Source: Vesta saturnalis (taxonomy: Eukaryota > Arthropoda > Insecta > Coleoptera > Lampyridae). From it: a stretch of DNA of 64,000 nucleotides. Positions 23,355 through 34,458 of this stretch are shown one piece after another. The notes under the pieces were generated by a model. That model worked only from the letters and a program-made list of their open reading frames with translations. It searched no databases and was not told the DNA's origin. Positions within the stretch are counted from its first letter, which is position 1. Each line of letters begins with the position of its first letter. Position numbers and translations under genes: made by a program. The stretch lies in assembly GCA_036346205.1 (NCBI GenBank), contig JARFJB010001964.1:1460001-1524000 (forward strand). The letters are read 5' to 3'.

Positions 23355-24660
23355 ATGAATGCAGAAATCGCAAATATGTTGGTAGAAGAACTTGAAAGAA
23401 GGTAGGTACAAGTGAAAGTAATGCATTGTTATTCTTCAAAGTAGCTCAAAATTGTAGGAGGCAATTAAACGTTTATCGACGCCATTTAAGAGACGCATCA
23501 AATCCCTTCGAATTACCAGAGGAATTCTTTAGGCAATCTTTTCGTTTGAATATTGAAACCGCAAGAGATCTCTTGGAGGAAATGTTACCATTTTTGAATA
23601 ATGTGAATAGTCGTCGAACAAGAGCCCCACGGTTTTTTTCTGCGTTAAGTTGTTTGGCACATGGGAGCTATCAAAAGCCGTTAGGTGCAGATAGACTGGT
23701 GTCTTCTCCACAGCCAGCAGTGAGCAGACATTTACACGAAATTGTTGATATAATTGTAAATCACTTAGCTAACACTTACATACGGTTCCCACAAAATGCA
23801 ATAAATCTGGTCAACGTGAAGCAAGTGTGTGTATGTTGTCGATAAGAATAGGGTGGCAGTAATATTTCAATTCTTGTAGTTTTTTTGAGCAATTTCAATT
23901 ACCAGGAATAGTAGGTTGCATTGATTGCACACATATAAGCATAGCGACACCACAGCCTATCAATTTGGGATATCCTGCTAACGTATTCGTGAACAGAAAA
24001 GGTTTTCATAGTCAACTTGTAAGTTCATAATGATGTTTTAAATTAGTCTACTTATACTTTCGTAACCTGTTATAATTTTTACGATCTGCGATGTAAATTG
24101 CAAGATATTGGCCATTGATGCTCGATTTCCCGGCAGTGTGCATGATGCTGCTATTTTCACAATGAGTTCAGTGAAGGACTTGTTGCATGGGAATTTTATC
24201 GCAGGAGACGAACACTCATATTTATTTGGAGATGCTGGTTATCCTTTGTTGCTTTATTTATTAACACCAATTCATGGAGCTGCTCCTGATACACCCGAGT
24301 TTCGATACACACAACGACATTGTCAAATACGTAATCGTGTAGCACGTACATTTGGATTGATAAAGGGAGTATGGCATTGCTTGAATCCACACCGTATTCT
24401 ACATTATCAACCAGAATTTGCAGCTCGTATAACGTATGCATGTGCGACACTACATAACTGAATGAAAAATAGACGTGTCGAAAGTTAGTATGCCATGTAG
24501 TTATGGTTATCTAAGGAACAATTTAAAAATTTGTTTGTTTCAGTGAACGAAGACCAGAATTCAACAATGTTAATGATGGAGGTAATGATGTTGATAATCC
24601 GGAAGCCTTGTTAAATAGAGGAAGGATGTTAAGGAATCAATTAATTCAAAATTTTTTTTA
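23355..24660 (+). pseudogene. Harbinger (HARBI1-like) nuclease/transposase with introns
   Basis: The likely start is MNAEIANMLVEELERR at 23355, ending at a gtaggt donor. The main exon 23426-23824 holds LRDASNPFELPEEFFRQSFR and the HTH-like AHGSYQKPLG region. A GT-AG intron at 23825-23879 is supported because IVGCIDCTHISIA (first catalytic Asp) follows it. A donor gtaagt at 24019 ends the next exon (GFHSQL). The last large exon (to 24461) has LAIDARFPGSVHDAAIF (second Asp) and RNRVARTFGLIKG, where the catalytic Glu of the family is Ala. A TGG-to-TGA stop lies at 24460; a final exon after ttgtttcag ends near 24660. Inactive by the lost Glu, the stop and a T-run frameshift near 23880. Confidence 0.82.
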
Positions 24661-24728
24661 GTCAATCAAAAATACACTAATTTTTACATTTTATGTCAAA
24701 GTCTGTATACATTGCACTTGGCTACCAT

Positions 24729-25562
24729 CTAACTAGTTTTCTTATCGTCATCACTGTCCAATACAAAGGACACCCCTTCATACTTGATCTGAAGCTCCAT
24801 CTGTCGCAATTTTAGTCTCCTCCTTTGGATGTCGGTTAACTTCTCCAGATTATCGTTTATCTTTCGAAGAATGTCTATTTCGTCTTCTTTTTTCTCATCT
24901 TTATTGATGATTTCTTTTAAGCAGCTGATTACTGTTGATCTCTTTCTTTTCAAAGGGTGCTCAGAACCGACTTCCTGTACATTAGATGGAGCTGCTGTAG
25001 AAGTAATAGCAATATTCTCCTTATTTTTCAAATCATTGTCAATGTTTTCATCGATGGACAAAGATGCCGAAAAAGTCGCTAATATGCCACCTTTTTATTA
25101 GATAGAACACAAGAAAAGGTTTTAAAACATATTACCAATTCCAAATTCCGGAGTTTCTGACATTCCGTCGACTACAACCCAACCAATTGTGTCCAAAAGT
25201 ATTTGTTCGATGTCTGTTAGGGAATATTCGGACACACCTTTGTTTCCAGTTTGCCTTTGAGCACTTTTCAATTTTCTGGCCTTTCGTTTGGTTTGAGACC
25301 GCCAGTCAGTAAAAACCTAAAATATGTTTGTAGATGTATTTACAAATACCCTTTTCCACTCCTTTACATTTCTTATTGGACCACCAGATGCATTTAGTAA
25401 TTGCACTAATTTTTCCCAGGTTTCCTCTATAATGTGAGGTTGATTAGCGTCGAATTTGTTCTCCCTAAAGGCCTTGTTCGATTTGAGGTGCTCAATGTAC
25501 AGTATGTATTGGCCTCTTAATGTTTTGCCAGCTCGTGGTCATTTTGGAGTTTGGTTAGCCAT
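24729..25562 (-). pseudogene. Harbinger-associated Myb/SANT-like DNA-binding protein
   Basis: Read on minus from the ATG at 25562: MANQTPK, then a TGG-to-TGA stop, then LRGQYILYIEHLKSNKAF and IIEETWEKLVQLLNASGG. After a very short intron-like gap (25317-25349) comes VFTDWRSQTKRKARKLKSA, the Trp-containing third helix typical of the Myb/SANT-like domain. Next are a stretch ending GMSETPEFGI, a second intron-like gap (about 25087-25131) and an open C-terminus to 24729 with a Lys-rich region (KRKRS) and a Glu/Arg-rich coiled-coil-like part. In this superfamily the protein works with the transposase in binding the element's ends. Convergent with the transposase gene. Confidence 0.75.
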
Positions 25563-25902
25563 GATGATTTGTCTGAAATTTTTTAATCCCACATTATATT
25601 AACTTAAAAGGTTACCAAAATGTGTAGGTATATTTTACAAATACAAAATACATTGCGCGTTTTTACCTTTTCTCTGTCTCAGTAAGGTTATGTTTTTTGA
25701 GATTTGTTATTTTCGGCTTTGAAATAGTTCTAATTTCATCAAATTCTGTTCATATTGCCGACTATTACAACGATAATTTATAACGATGATCCAACGACTA
25801 TTTCTTTAACGATAGTGATATAGAATGTAACTATGGTTCAAGTTCGAGTCGTTACCATTACGACATCGTTAGTTAACGACACAATACAGAATAGGCTCCT
25901 AA

Positions 25903-27185
25903 GTCATCAATGTATACAGTTTTACCAATATCTTGGGACAAGCACTCTACCAACCTATTCATCATCATTGTACATAAAGTGACACTGAGTGTTGAACCTT
26001 GTGAAACTCCGTTCGTTTGTACACGCTCTTGAGACAGACAATTGTTTACGCGTACTCCTCTGACTTTGAGACGTTGTAGATCGAGTAGGATTTGATGTCT
26101 GTTTGTCCGGTCAAGAGCCTTGTTGATGCCAAAAAATATCGCAACAAAACAGTTTAGAATGGCCAACTCCAGTTGCACTAAGCCTTGCACCCATTTGATA
26201 TTTGGATAATAGGCCATATCGTTCTAAAATTCACATCAAGCGTATGTTGACAATCTTTTCTAGTAACTTGTAGAGGCACGACGTCAGCGAAATAGGCGTA
26301 TAATTGTCCACAAAGTGGGGATCATTATTCTATTTTAAACACGGGATGGTAATAGACTTTTGCCACATTTCAGCAAATTGACCCTCTTTCCATACTTTAT
26401 TAGAAATAACTAGAATAAGAAGTATTGGTATCGGTGAAATTGGATTCAAAATGTCTAGCGAAGCTCTCTGCAATGTCTTGTGGATTGTTTGTAACACGCC
26501 TATTGGAAATTATATTATTTATTATGAAGGTTTGGGTGATTGAATTCTTATGCTTGCCAGATAGGTTTGCCAAGACTGCTATTTTGGAAGTTTGATGGTT
26601 CTCTTTGCTTTAGATGCTTTACATGATTGTATTACTTATAGAGGGTCGAATTTAAAAACTCGCAAAGCTTTCTTACGGTCACGAATCGCACACTGAATGT
26701 TATCATTCTACTATGGAACGCACTTTTTTCGTGGTTGACCACTTGATTTAGGGACACTTACTTCACAGGCTTGTAAAACTTTTAAGTAACATCATTAACC
26801 GCTTTGTCGGCGTCAAATTAGATTGGATTGAAATGTGATAAATTGTTAATGAACATAATCCAGTCGGCTTTCTTAATCAACCATCTTCTGGGAAATGTAG
26901 CAAATGGGCGAAAAGTTAGCAAAGAAACTTGTATGGGAGCGTGGTCCGAGAATATTTCATGTTGTAGTACCTTCCATTCAGTTTTTGGTGCCAGTATGGG
27001 AGAACAAAAATATTAATCTATTGACGAAAAGTTATTACTTCTCGCGTTAAAGAAGTTACCTTCACCTGTGCTTAACAAGATCCGGTTAAGCTCTTCTATA
27101 ATTTCTTCTAGCAGCCGACCCACCATATCTGAGTGTGAATTGCCCCAGATAGGATTGTGTGTATTAAGAGTCGTTTTTTCCCGCA
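25903..27185 (-). pseudogene. Jockey-like LINE, endonuclease C-terminus and RT N-terminal part
   Basis: Read from right to left on minus: THNPIWGNSHSDM and LLEEIIEELN (27180-27090), then the endonuclease end with SDHAPI (about 26950). The linker follows with SFARHFESNFTD, then RT motifs NYTPISLTSCLYKLLEKIV (about 26300) and VSQGSTLSVTLCTMMMN. The catalytic KTVYIDDL is reached at about 25905, where the Harbinger element cuts in. Stops and frame changes are frequent. The sequence continues at 20450-21045. This is the APE-endonuclease/RT layout of jockey-clade LINEs; the upstream gag-like ORF is not present. Confidence 0.8.
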
Positions 27186-27403
27186 CCTTCTCCTTTTATT
27201 CCAAATTTGATACTTTCAATAACACTGAAAATGATATTGACAGTAATGAAAGTTTTATGTTAAAAGGTTATAAGATCCATATAAGGAACGTGATTTACCA
27301 TTCTCAAATACCCCTTTCGACCTCTTTGCAAGCAATTGCTAAGACCTTAAATATCCGTTTCAATTCTTAATTTGTAGTATATACCTGCCAGATCCTTCAT
27401 GGA

Positions 27404-29565
27404 CTAAACAGCAGATCGTCGACCTTGTCCAACAATTGCCCAGTCTATTTGTGCTACTAGGTGATGAGTACACTTTTTCAGTATTTGCCGTGCCCGAATG
27501 CATATTTTTTTTACTTTCGGTCGACTTTCGTGGAATCCGTCTAAATGAAATAAATGACGACGCTTCCTGAGCATCTTTCTTTTCCTTTTTTTCCAGGATC
27601 CCATATAGAGTTTCATGATATTTTTCATACGTGGAAAAGTGTCATCTGCGACAAAAACGTAAGGTGCAATAGAACTATTTGTGTGTAAATTTAAATAATT
27701 TGATTCCATATCATGATAAATAGTTGTGTTTTTAAAAACACCACCATCTGAAATACGCCCCTGACATCCAATATCCGCATATGTAAACTTGTAGTTAGAA
27801 TCAACAATGGCCATTAGTACGGTACTAAAGTGAGATTTATAGTTAAAATAGTCGGAGCCACCATTTAAGGGACTTGTAAAGCACTGTGCTTTAAATTGAT
27901 TGCGCCTACGCAATGAGCAAAATTCGAAAATTTGTAATAATCTTCCGAAATTTTGAGCCATTCTTGCTTGGATGTTGGTGTATGAAACAAAGAGAATAAG
28001 TTTATTACATACTCTTATTGATTATTTCTGCTAACTAAAAAATGAAACATTTAATTTGACGCAATATAATTAATTTAAGGGTTTTAACCAACATAAATCA
28101 CGTCATATTTAAGATTGATTAAATTTATCAAATGTATAATGCATAAACTCAACATAATCCTTTCTTTTGTTTTTTCATGGTTCGAACCAGTTTCTTGTTG
28201 AAACTAATGACGAAAGCCTTCAGCGACGGTGAAGATGATGAAAAATTAATAAAACTATAGAAGAAACTGCAAGTACGTGAATTTGCCGCAAAAACATCAA
28301 AAAAATTAGATAGCCACTCGAAAATTGTAGCGAAGCATTACATATATCAAACTCTTTTGATGCTGAAACAGGAAAATTTAAGCAGCCGCTATTACATATG
28401 AAATCACCCCCTCAACCTCAGTATTCTAGTTAAACCACTTCCTTCACTTACAACCCTCATGCGCTCCGACCAACCTTATTAGTATCATGTTTCCTATGAA
28501 AGGGTGCCACCGAGTGTTCGACAAGTAACACCTCAAGCAACACCGTTCCCTTTACGTTTACCTACGACTTCCATACCCTCTGACCAACATTATCAGCACC
28601 ATGTTTCCTAAGAAAGTGTACCACTGAGTGTTTAGTAGGCAACACCTCAAGCAACACCATGCTCTTCACCTTCACATATAACTCCGAACATGATCAACAC
28701 CATGCTTCCTATGAAAGTGTGTCACCAAGTTTTCAGGTGGTAACACCTCAAGCAACACCGTTCCCTTCACCTTCACCAACAACTACCGTGCCCTCTAATC
28801 AACATTATCAGCACCTTGTTTCCTCTATGAAAGTGTGTCACTGAGTGTTCAGCAGGTAACAACTATGCATCCTGGTACTGTACAACAATCAGAACAAGTG
28901 TCAGTAATGGGAACCACTGTTAGCCAGGCTAAAGGCAGCCAGAAAGTTTCCTCAGCACCTATGTTAGTGTTTTTCGGGATTCTCAAGTATTAAAGTATTA
29001 AAGTTTTTGTTAACATCTTTCGAGAAAAGCAAACAAAAATATTGATAATTTGCCATAAGCTTTAGCCAAACAATATATTGGTAAAGAAAATTAATATGAA
29101 AAGCAACTTACCTTAATTGCATTACGCAGAGATTTTATTATCGCAGCACAAACTTCAGGAATTATCGTTGCAATAACTTGTTTTGATAATGTAAATTTAA
29201 ATAAGTAACTAAGGTTTGCATGTGCGTCTCTACTGTAGTAAATCTTAAGGAAATACCTAATTTTTCTTTTGCCGGAACAGCTTCTCTTTAATAAATGTCC
29301 ATTTTTGCTATTTTTGGTCCTATTAATGGTAACAATTCTCGAAATCGGTGGCAGTCATTCTGCAAAAGTTTGTAAAATGTCCTGAATCTTCTTGTCTTAT
29401 GGTAAGCAATAATTCAGTTCCACTGCGGTTTTTCCTGTCTTTAAATATTGATGTCATCCACCATCGACGGCGTTCCATGTGTTTTTTCTGATTTAATTTT
29501 GAGAACAAACTATTATTATTTTCTTCCGAAATGGATTCATTTTTAAAATAATGATTCTTCTTCAC
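27404..29565 (-). pseudogene. Second Harbinger-type transposase, split by an intron
   Basis: The 5' part on minus (29565-29323) has RRRWWMTSIFKDRKNRSGTE and GHFTNFCRMTATDFE, the usual N-terminus. It continues with GPKIAKM, then LSYLFKFTLSKQVIATIIPE to an AAG/gtaagt donor at about 29112. The 3' exon (about 27990-27404) has GGSDYFNYKSHFSTVL, YADIGCQGRISDGGVFKN and YVFVADDTFP. The first catalytic Asp site (GAxDGKH in the family) reads GAINLKH, and the end is frameshifted after ADDTFP. The 1.1-kb intron holds the minisatellite at 28440. Terminal repeats were not identified. Confidence 0.75.
28440..28860 (+). repeat. Minisatellite of about 112 bp in a decayed Pro/Thr/Ser-rich frame
   Basis: Nearly four tandem units share accaacattatcagcacc, gtttcctatgaaagtgtg and taacacctcaagcaacacc. 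One frame of one unit reads SVSPSFQVVTPQATPFPSPS, so the array may derive from a coding repeat of about 37 residues. Upstream sequence 28190-28400 has a partly open acidic frame (SFSDGEDDEKLI) that may be the start of the same broken gene. It lies inside the intron of the Harbinger transposase on the other strand. Confidence 0.6.
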
Positions 29566-30160
29566 TTAAACTCGAAACAGAACGGAATTCACGTGAACGT
29601 TGGAAAATGGCTGCGTTTCTGTTTTGTTCATAACTTTAAAAGTGGATTAAATCCTGAATAGTGCTTGGAAAGAATGGCAACATGTACCGATTTTTCTCCA
29701 TCATACTCCATGATTTTTAGCTAGTAGTATTTTGGTTTGCCGAACTTAAACGTAACAGAAAATTGTTGAAACATGAAAAGTGTCCATCAATCAATTGGAG
29801 TTACGGATGAAAATATCAGTATGGTTAGGTATAAGTATTGGTTCAGCACCAGTCAAAATACTACTTTTTTACATGGACACTTAGCTATTCGCAAGTGTGG
29901 TTCGAATATGATATTCAAAGCTCTGCCTAACGAACAAAAACACATAGGTGTGGAATGGAGCCTATAAGTACATGATTCGTGGGTGCGTGCGTGTGTGTGT
30001 GTGCCTGCGTGCGTGCGTGTGTGCGTGCGTGGGTAGGTGTGTGGTGGATTTCATCGATTTTCTTTGGTCGTCAGCCGTGGTTTTTTTCGCTTTTATCTTA
30101 GGGCACATGGGATATCATCTAGGAGGTTCTTGAACTATTCAGGGAGGTGTTAGAGGTTCT
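29566..30160. other. Spacer with GT microsatellite
   Basis: No gene recognised. A GTGT/GCGT tract lies at about 29985-30045. The ORF 29948-30133 is a translation of that tract. Confidence 0.55.
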
Positions 30161-31340
30161 GGGTGAGCGTAGCTGATGGGTGCTTGAATTTGTTTCTGTG
30201 TTTTTTTCCTGTGAGAGCTAAGTTATTGGATGTGAGTAAGAGGAGTGTATGGAGTACGAAAGACGATGTTTTAAGTCTTTGGGTTTTAGGGTAGAGTACA
30301 ATGGAGGATGGGGGTCTAAAACGGGGCGTACGAAGGTCTTATAAGTATGTTGTAGGGTTTCTATGGATACCCCTAAGGGCACCAGGAGGCTGGATCGGTT
30401 TCGTACAGTATCTTGTTTCGGTCAGCGTTCTAGTTAAGGGTCTTCGTAAATGTAATTCCTAATGTCCTCGAAGAGATAAGCTTCCCCCTTGCAGGGAAGT
30501 AGTTACCTCATCTTTTGATAGAAGCCTGTGTTGGATTTAAACGGAGTGTCGAAATAAGATGGCTTGTGTCTGGTTGGGTTTGCGGAGAATCTCCATTGGT
30601 TGGCCCAATTGGAGAAGTGCCGTAGTGTGGTGGAAGTCTCATTAGAGGCATTTGTAGTAAACCGATTGGCTGCCCAGAAGGGAGTGCCGTCGGAAAACTG
30701 TACTCCGGGAGTTGTCACGCTAGGAATGTTGCGTGCAAAGGTAAGGTACAGTATTGGGGCCAAGGCAGAACTCTGGGGTCCAGCTGCTTGTGGGGTAAAA
30801 CTTTGAGAGTGGGTTGAGCCTACTCGGACTCGTACCGTCCTATCTGCTTACTTTAAGTCTAAGAACACGGCGAGGTTACAATGGCGGGGGTTGAAGGTTT
30901 GTGGTCTTTTCGTAAGAAGTTTTAGTAGTGGGTCTTGACATGTCCTTTTGGGTCGAAAACCGAATTAATTGTCGGGTAAGAGGTTATTGAAGATTAGATT
31001 CTCAGACTTTGAGTTGGGATCTGCTCAAAGCATTTTATTAGGCAGCTTAGAAGAGATAGGTCTATAGGCAGAGGGTTTTGTTGGGTCGGAAAGGTTTTTA
31101 GGTATCATGATGGTCGCTAGGTATTAAGTTACCCTGAGGATCGGTTAGGTCGGATTGGGACTTGGTTTTATATTTGATGAGTATATTGAAGGTGTGTCAG
31201 AACTTCTTCACATCTCTATAATTGAGTTTGGAGTTAGCTTGGATCCATTTTCCTTCTGTGTATTTGTTGGCTTCACACGCTGGATTAGGGCGTTTACTGG
31301 ATTATATTCGGTCTTGAGAGCGGGGTCTCTTGATCTCAGG
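30160..31340 (-). pseudogene. Second jockey-like LINE reverse transcriptase relic
   Basis: The minus strand carries an RT unlike the one at 20450-27185. From right to left: DPALKTEYNPVNALIQR (about 31320), MIPKNLSDPTK and SAYRPISS (about 31090), FGFRPKR and NLAVFLDLK (RT motif A, about 30860). Then LAPILYLTFARNIPSVTTPG and a damaged motif where the catalytic FADDTAFW is expected but DGTPFWAANR is read (about 30680). HFSNWANQWRFSANP follows, then GVSIETLQHTYKTFVRPVLD (about 30340). Many stops. The catalytic Asp pair is reduced, so it is dead. GC content is higher than in the flanks. Confidence 0.75.
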
Positions 31341-31359
31341 AATTCGTGTTATGCTCGTG

Positions 31360-31430
<71 letters not shown>
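31360..31430. repeat. (TA)n microsatellite
   Basis: A TA run at the junction between the LINE relic and the foldback element. Confidence 0.97.
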
Positions 31431-31433
<3 letters not shown>

Positions 31434-32786
31434 ACATGTCCACAAGCTCTTTTCACAAAAGAAATCTGCAGATTCTAGAGCTGATTTTATGTCGATTTAA
31501 CGTAAATTACCTTAATACAGAAATGCTTCCTAAGAGATCTGGAGCTCTTGGAAGATGGCACCCTAACATCAGTTTAATATAAATATCTTCAAAATGATAG
31601 CGTTCTGTATACTTATTTAGTGGAATATGCCCAATCGTATGGCGTGAATATTATTTGTTAGTTGTACGCATACGCGGCTCGTTTGGACGGGGCATTTGAC
31701 ATTGTTATTAACAAGTTTTTTGTTTTTCAAAATTTCGCAATTTTAACATAAAATTTAAAAAATTTCGATTTTTTCATAAAAGAATGATACTCTTGTCTGT
31801 AGTCGCTACGACGCACCGTTTTCGAAATAAATCGATTTGAACTTTTCATGTGTTAATCATACTTTTATAAAATTAACCAACGACTTCATTTACAATTATG
31901 AGAGATGGCTATGGAAAATAAACAAAATAACAATTGCGTGAACGTCAAACTGCTCTCATGTCATAAATTAACTTTGCTTTAGAAAGAGAAAGTAAGAAAC
32001 ATACTCGGATAAAAAATAATCGTTTTTAATACAAAAAATTGTTGCTGACACAATTAATAATAAAAAATTCAAAATGACAACTGAAAGCATAAAACACAAA
32101 ACTGAATCTTCAAAAGATGACGACCAGCCGTTTCTATGCACAAATTTATTCGTTTATGTAAAAATTGCTGAATTTTTGCAAAAATTCCCCTATTGTTCCT
32201 AAATTCGTCGCAGGCATCCTGAATTCTTCTCCAAGGCTGATCGCGTGGAGACCTTGCTGGCGAAACCTCTTCCGATCCATCGCTTTCGGTAATTGTTATC
32301 TAAAAAAGTTCGAACAGTTCTGCTATAGTATAAGTATGATTAACACATGAAAAATTCAAATCGATTTATTTCGAAAATGGTGCGTCGTAGCGACTTCAGA
32401 CAAGAGTATCATTCTTTTATGAAATAAGCGATGTTTCTTAAATTTTATGTTTAAATTACGAAATTTTGAAAAACAGAAAACTTATGAATAACAATGTCCA
32501 ATTCCCCGCCCAAACGAGCCGCTTATGAGTACAACTAAAAAATCATACTTACACCATACGATTGGGAATGTTCCACTAAATAAATGCACAGAACGCTATT
32601 ATTTAAAAGGAAACCATTTTGAAGATATTTGAATTAAACCGATGTTAGGGCGCTATCTTCCAAGAGCTCCAGCTCTCTTAGGAAGTATTTTTGTATTAAG
32701 GTAATTTACTTTAAATCGACATAAAATCAGTTCTAGAATCTGCAGTTTTCTTTTGTGAAAAGAGTTTGTGGACACCCTGTATATAT
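31431..32786. mobile_element. Foldback element 1
   Basis: A long inverted repeat: 31431-31870 pairs with 32330-32786. Shared blocks are ctgcagattctagagctga, ctcttggaagatggc, agtggaatatgcccaatcg, the tcgtttggacggg block, gtagtcgctacgacgcacc and ttcgaaataaatcgattt. The ends are gtccacaagctctttt and aaaagagtttgtggac, next to CACCCTGTATATAT. The central 460 bp have no coding signal. It is non-autonomous. A third, half-length copy sits at the gypsy junction (41405-41655). Confidence 0.85.
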
Positions 32787-33661
32787 GGGGTGCAAGTAGT
32801 ATCGCACCAAATTATGTAGAAACGGTTTGACATTTAGATTTGACCTTTGGTGGGGTTAAATAATACATAAATACCCATATTTTGATATGAGTTCAATTTG
32901 TTTTGTGCGACTGGTGTTTGTCAGAGGCAGCCACCTTGAATTTTTTTAAATGGCAACCTAGGTTGAGTTTGGTGTCATTTGGCAGGTAATTAGAATTAGA
33001 AATACAGTACGGTATATCATAAGCTTGTTTATTCTAAAATAACGAAGAAAATTTAAATATTAAACATATAGTTCAAGTGAATAAAACAAAAGAATTGAAC
33101 AAGAAAATTGAGTTACTTAATTGATGAAAATCACAATAAATGCTCAAATTGTTGTCCATTCACTTCTTGACAAGTCTATCAACAAAAGCACCCAATGCAT
33201 TCTGCAGGCTTTACATGAGGAAAACAAGATGATAGTATCGTATTGAAGTATTTACTATCAGTTCGAATTAGAAAAGCGATAAAGGGTATTAGAAATTGCT
33301 AAAATTGATAACAATCAGTAGAGAACACAGAAATGCTACATTTGAATTAAATTTTTGAATAAGTTGTATTTATTTACAGCCCTTTGTCCAGAAAATGTTC
33401 CCTCTACAAAGTTTATTTGGCCTTCTAATTTTCTTCGTTATTTTAGAATAAACAAGCTTATGATATACCTTAGTGTATTTCTAAATCGATTATCTTTCAA
33501 ATGACACCAAACTCAACCTAGTGACAAACACCAGTCGCACAAGACAAACGAAACTTATCAAAATATGGGTATTTATGTATGTTTTAACCCCACCAAATGT
33601 CAAATCTACATGACAAACCGTTTCTACATAATCCCATTTGGTGCAATACTATTTGCACACC

Positions 33662-33663
<2 letters not shown>
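32787..33663. mobile_element. Foldback element 2
   Basis: Directly follows foldback 1. The arms 32787-33060 and about 33420-33663 are inverse: ggggtgcaagtagtatcgc against the inverse of gtgcaatactatttgcac, then tatgtagaaacggtttgaca, aatacccatattttgat, and ataagcttgtttattctaa, which is partly palindromic. The spacer has no ORF. A fragment of one end recurs at 36722-36776. Confidence 0.85.

Positions 33664-33720
<57 letters not shown>
33664..33720. repeat. (TA)n tail of the LINE fragment
   Basis: A TA run abutting the 3' end of the antisense LINE fragment at 33721. The same end of the inverse copy also carries a TA run (36646-36721), so it is probably a microsatellite tail of this LINE family. 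Confidence 0.9.
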
Positions 33721-33721
<1 letters not shown>

Positions 33722-34133
33722 TCCAGAACGAAAACACCTAGGTACTTAAAATGTTGTATTTAAGCTAACCTATTTTTTTATTGGAATGTTTACATACGAT
33801 CTGCGTGGATACAGCTATTTCAGGTTGAAGTAAGCGCGTGGTATGTAGTTAGTTGTTTGATCTTTATACAGAAAACTATTGTCCAATGTTAGGCCTAAGC
33901 TTATAGCTTTATTTACTATAGGGTGTTGTCAATATATACATGAAATGCATTATTATGTAAATTATTACACAAATCCTCGTTTCCAAATAAGATTAATGCA
34001 CATTTTTGTGGATTAATTTTAAGAGCAATTGAAGAACCGTGTATATATTGTACATCGGTATTAATACGGCGTAAAGCATTAACCTAATCTTCAGGTCTAA
34101 ATACAATTGTGTGTCATCAGCGTAGACGTGAGC

Positions 34134-34135
<2 letters not shown>
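33721..34135 (-). pseudogene. LINE 3' fragment (RT from the YADD motif onward), copy 1
   Basis: The minus strand reads HVYADDTQLYLDLKIRLM at 34135-34080, then in shifting frames SSIALKI and LILFGNEDLCNNLHNNAFHV (about 33980). This is the RT catalytic motif and downstream region of a non-LTR retrotransposon, of a family different from the two jockey-like relics. It ends with ctaggtgttttcgttctgga and a TA tail. The inverse copy is at 36226-36645. Both start at the same nucleotide region (ataatgctcacg). Confidence 0.75.

Positions 34136-34170
<35 letters not shown>
34135..34170. repeat. (TA)n microsatellite
   Basis: A TA run joining the LINE fragment to repeat R copy 1. Confidence 0.95.
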
Positions 34171-34172
<2 letters not shown>

Positions 34173-34458
34173 TCTACATAACAAGAAACCTCCGTATGTT
34201 TACAATAAAATAACCTATAGAACAGGTATACACAATGTTAACACCCGGTTCAGAGGCCTTATCTCTCCTCCACTTCACTCGATGACTATATATGAACGAT
34301 CCTTCACGTTTCAAATTTATAAATTGTGCAATAACATTCTTTGTTAATGTAAAAACTCTAAGGCAGATAAACGCAAAAAGTATATGTTGCACTTGTTTCG
34401 GAAGCAGTTTTATTTGTGGACACTTATTACATTGTTTACATTTACAATTATAGAAGGT
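34169..34458. repeat. Repeat R, copy 1 (partial)
   Basis: Begins attctacataacaagaaacc directly after a TA run and matches 41701-41990 almost base for base; it stops at tacaattatagaag. The family is unnamed. No coding capacity is seen. Because the TA tract is always on its left in copies 1 and 3, it may be a minus-oriented retroelement 3' region. Confidence 0.8.

Larger units (their letters stand above)
23122..25899 (+). mobile_element. PIF/Harbinger element, TSD TAA
   Basis: The left end ggggcctattct at 23122 and right end agaataggctcc at 25899 are inverse with one mismatch. TAA occurs on both sides (23119-23121 and 25900-25902), the 3-bp TWA-type duplication of PIF/Harbinger. It carries the two genes usual for the class: a DDE transposase on plus and a Myb/SANT-like DNA-binding protein on minus. 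It sits inside the antisense LINE, 11 bp from the end of the DD41D element. Confidence 0.92.

Noticed and set aside
28170..28200. ggttcgaacc word suggestive of a tRNA T-arm
   Set aside because: No A box, anticodon stem or acceptor stem around it.
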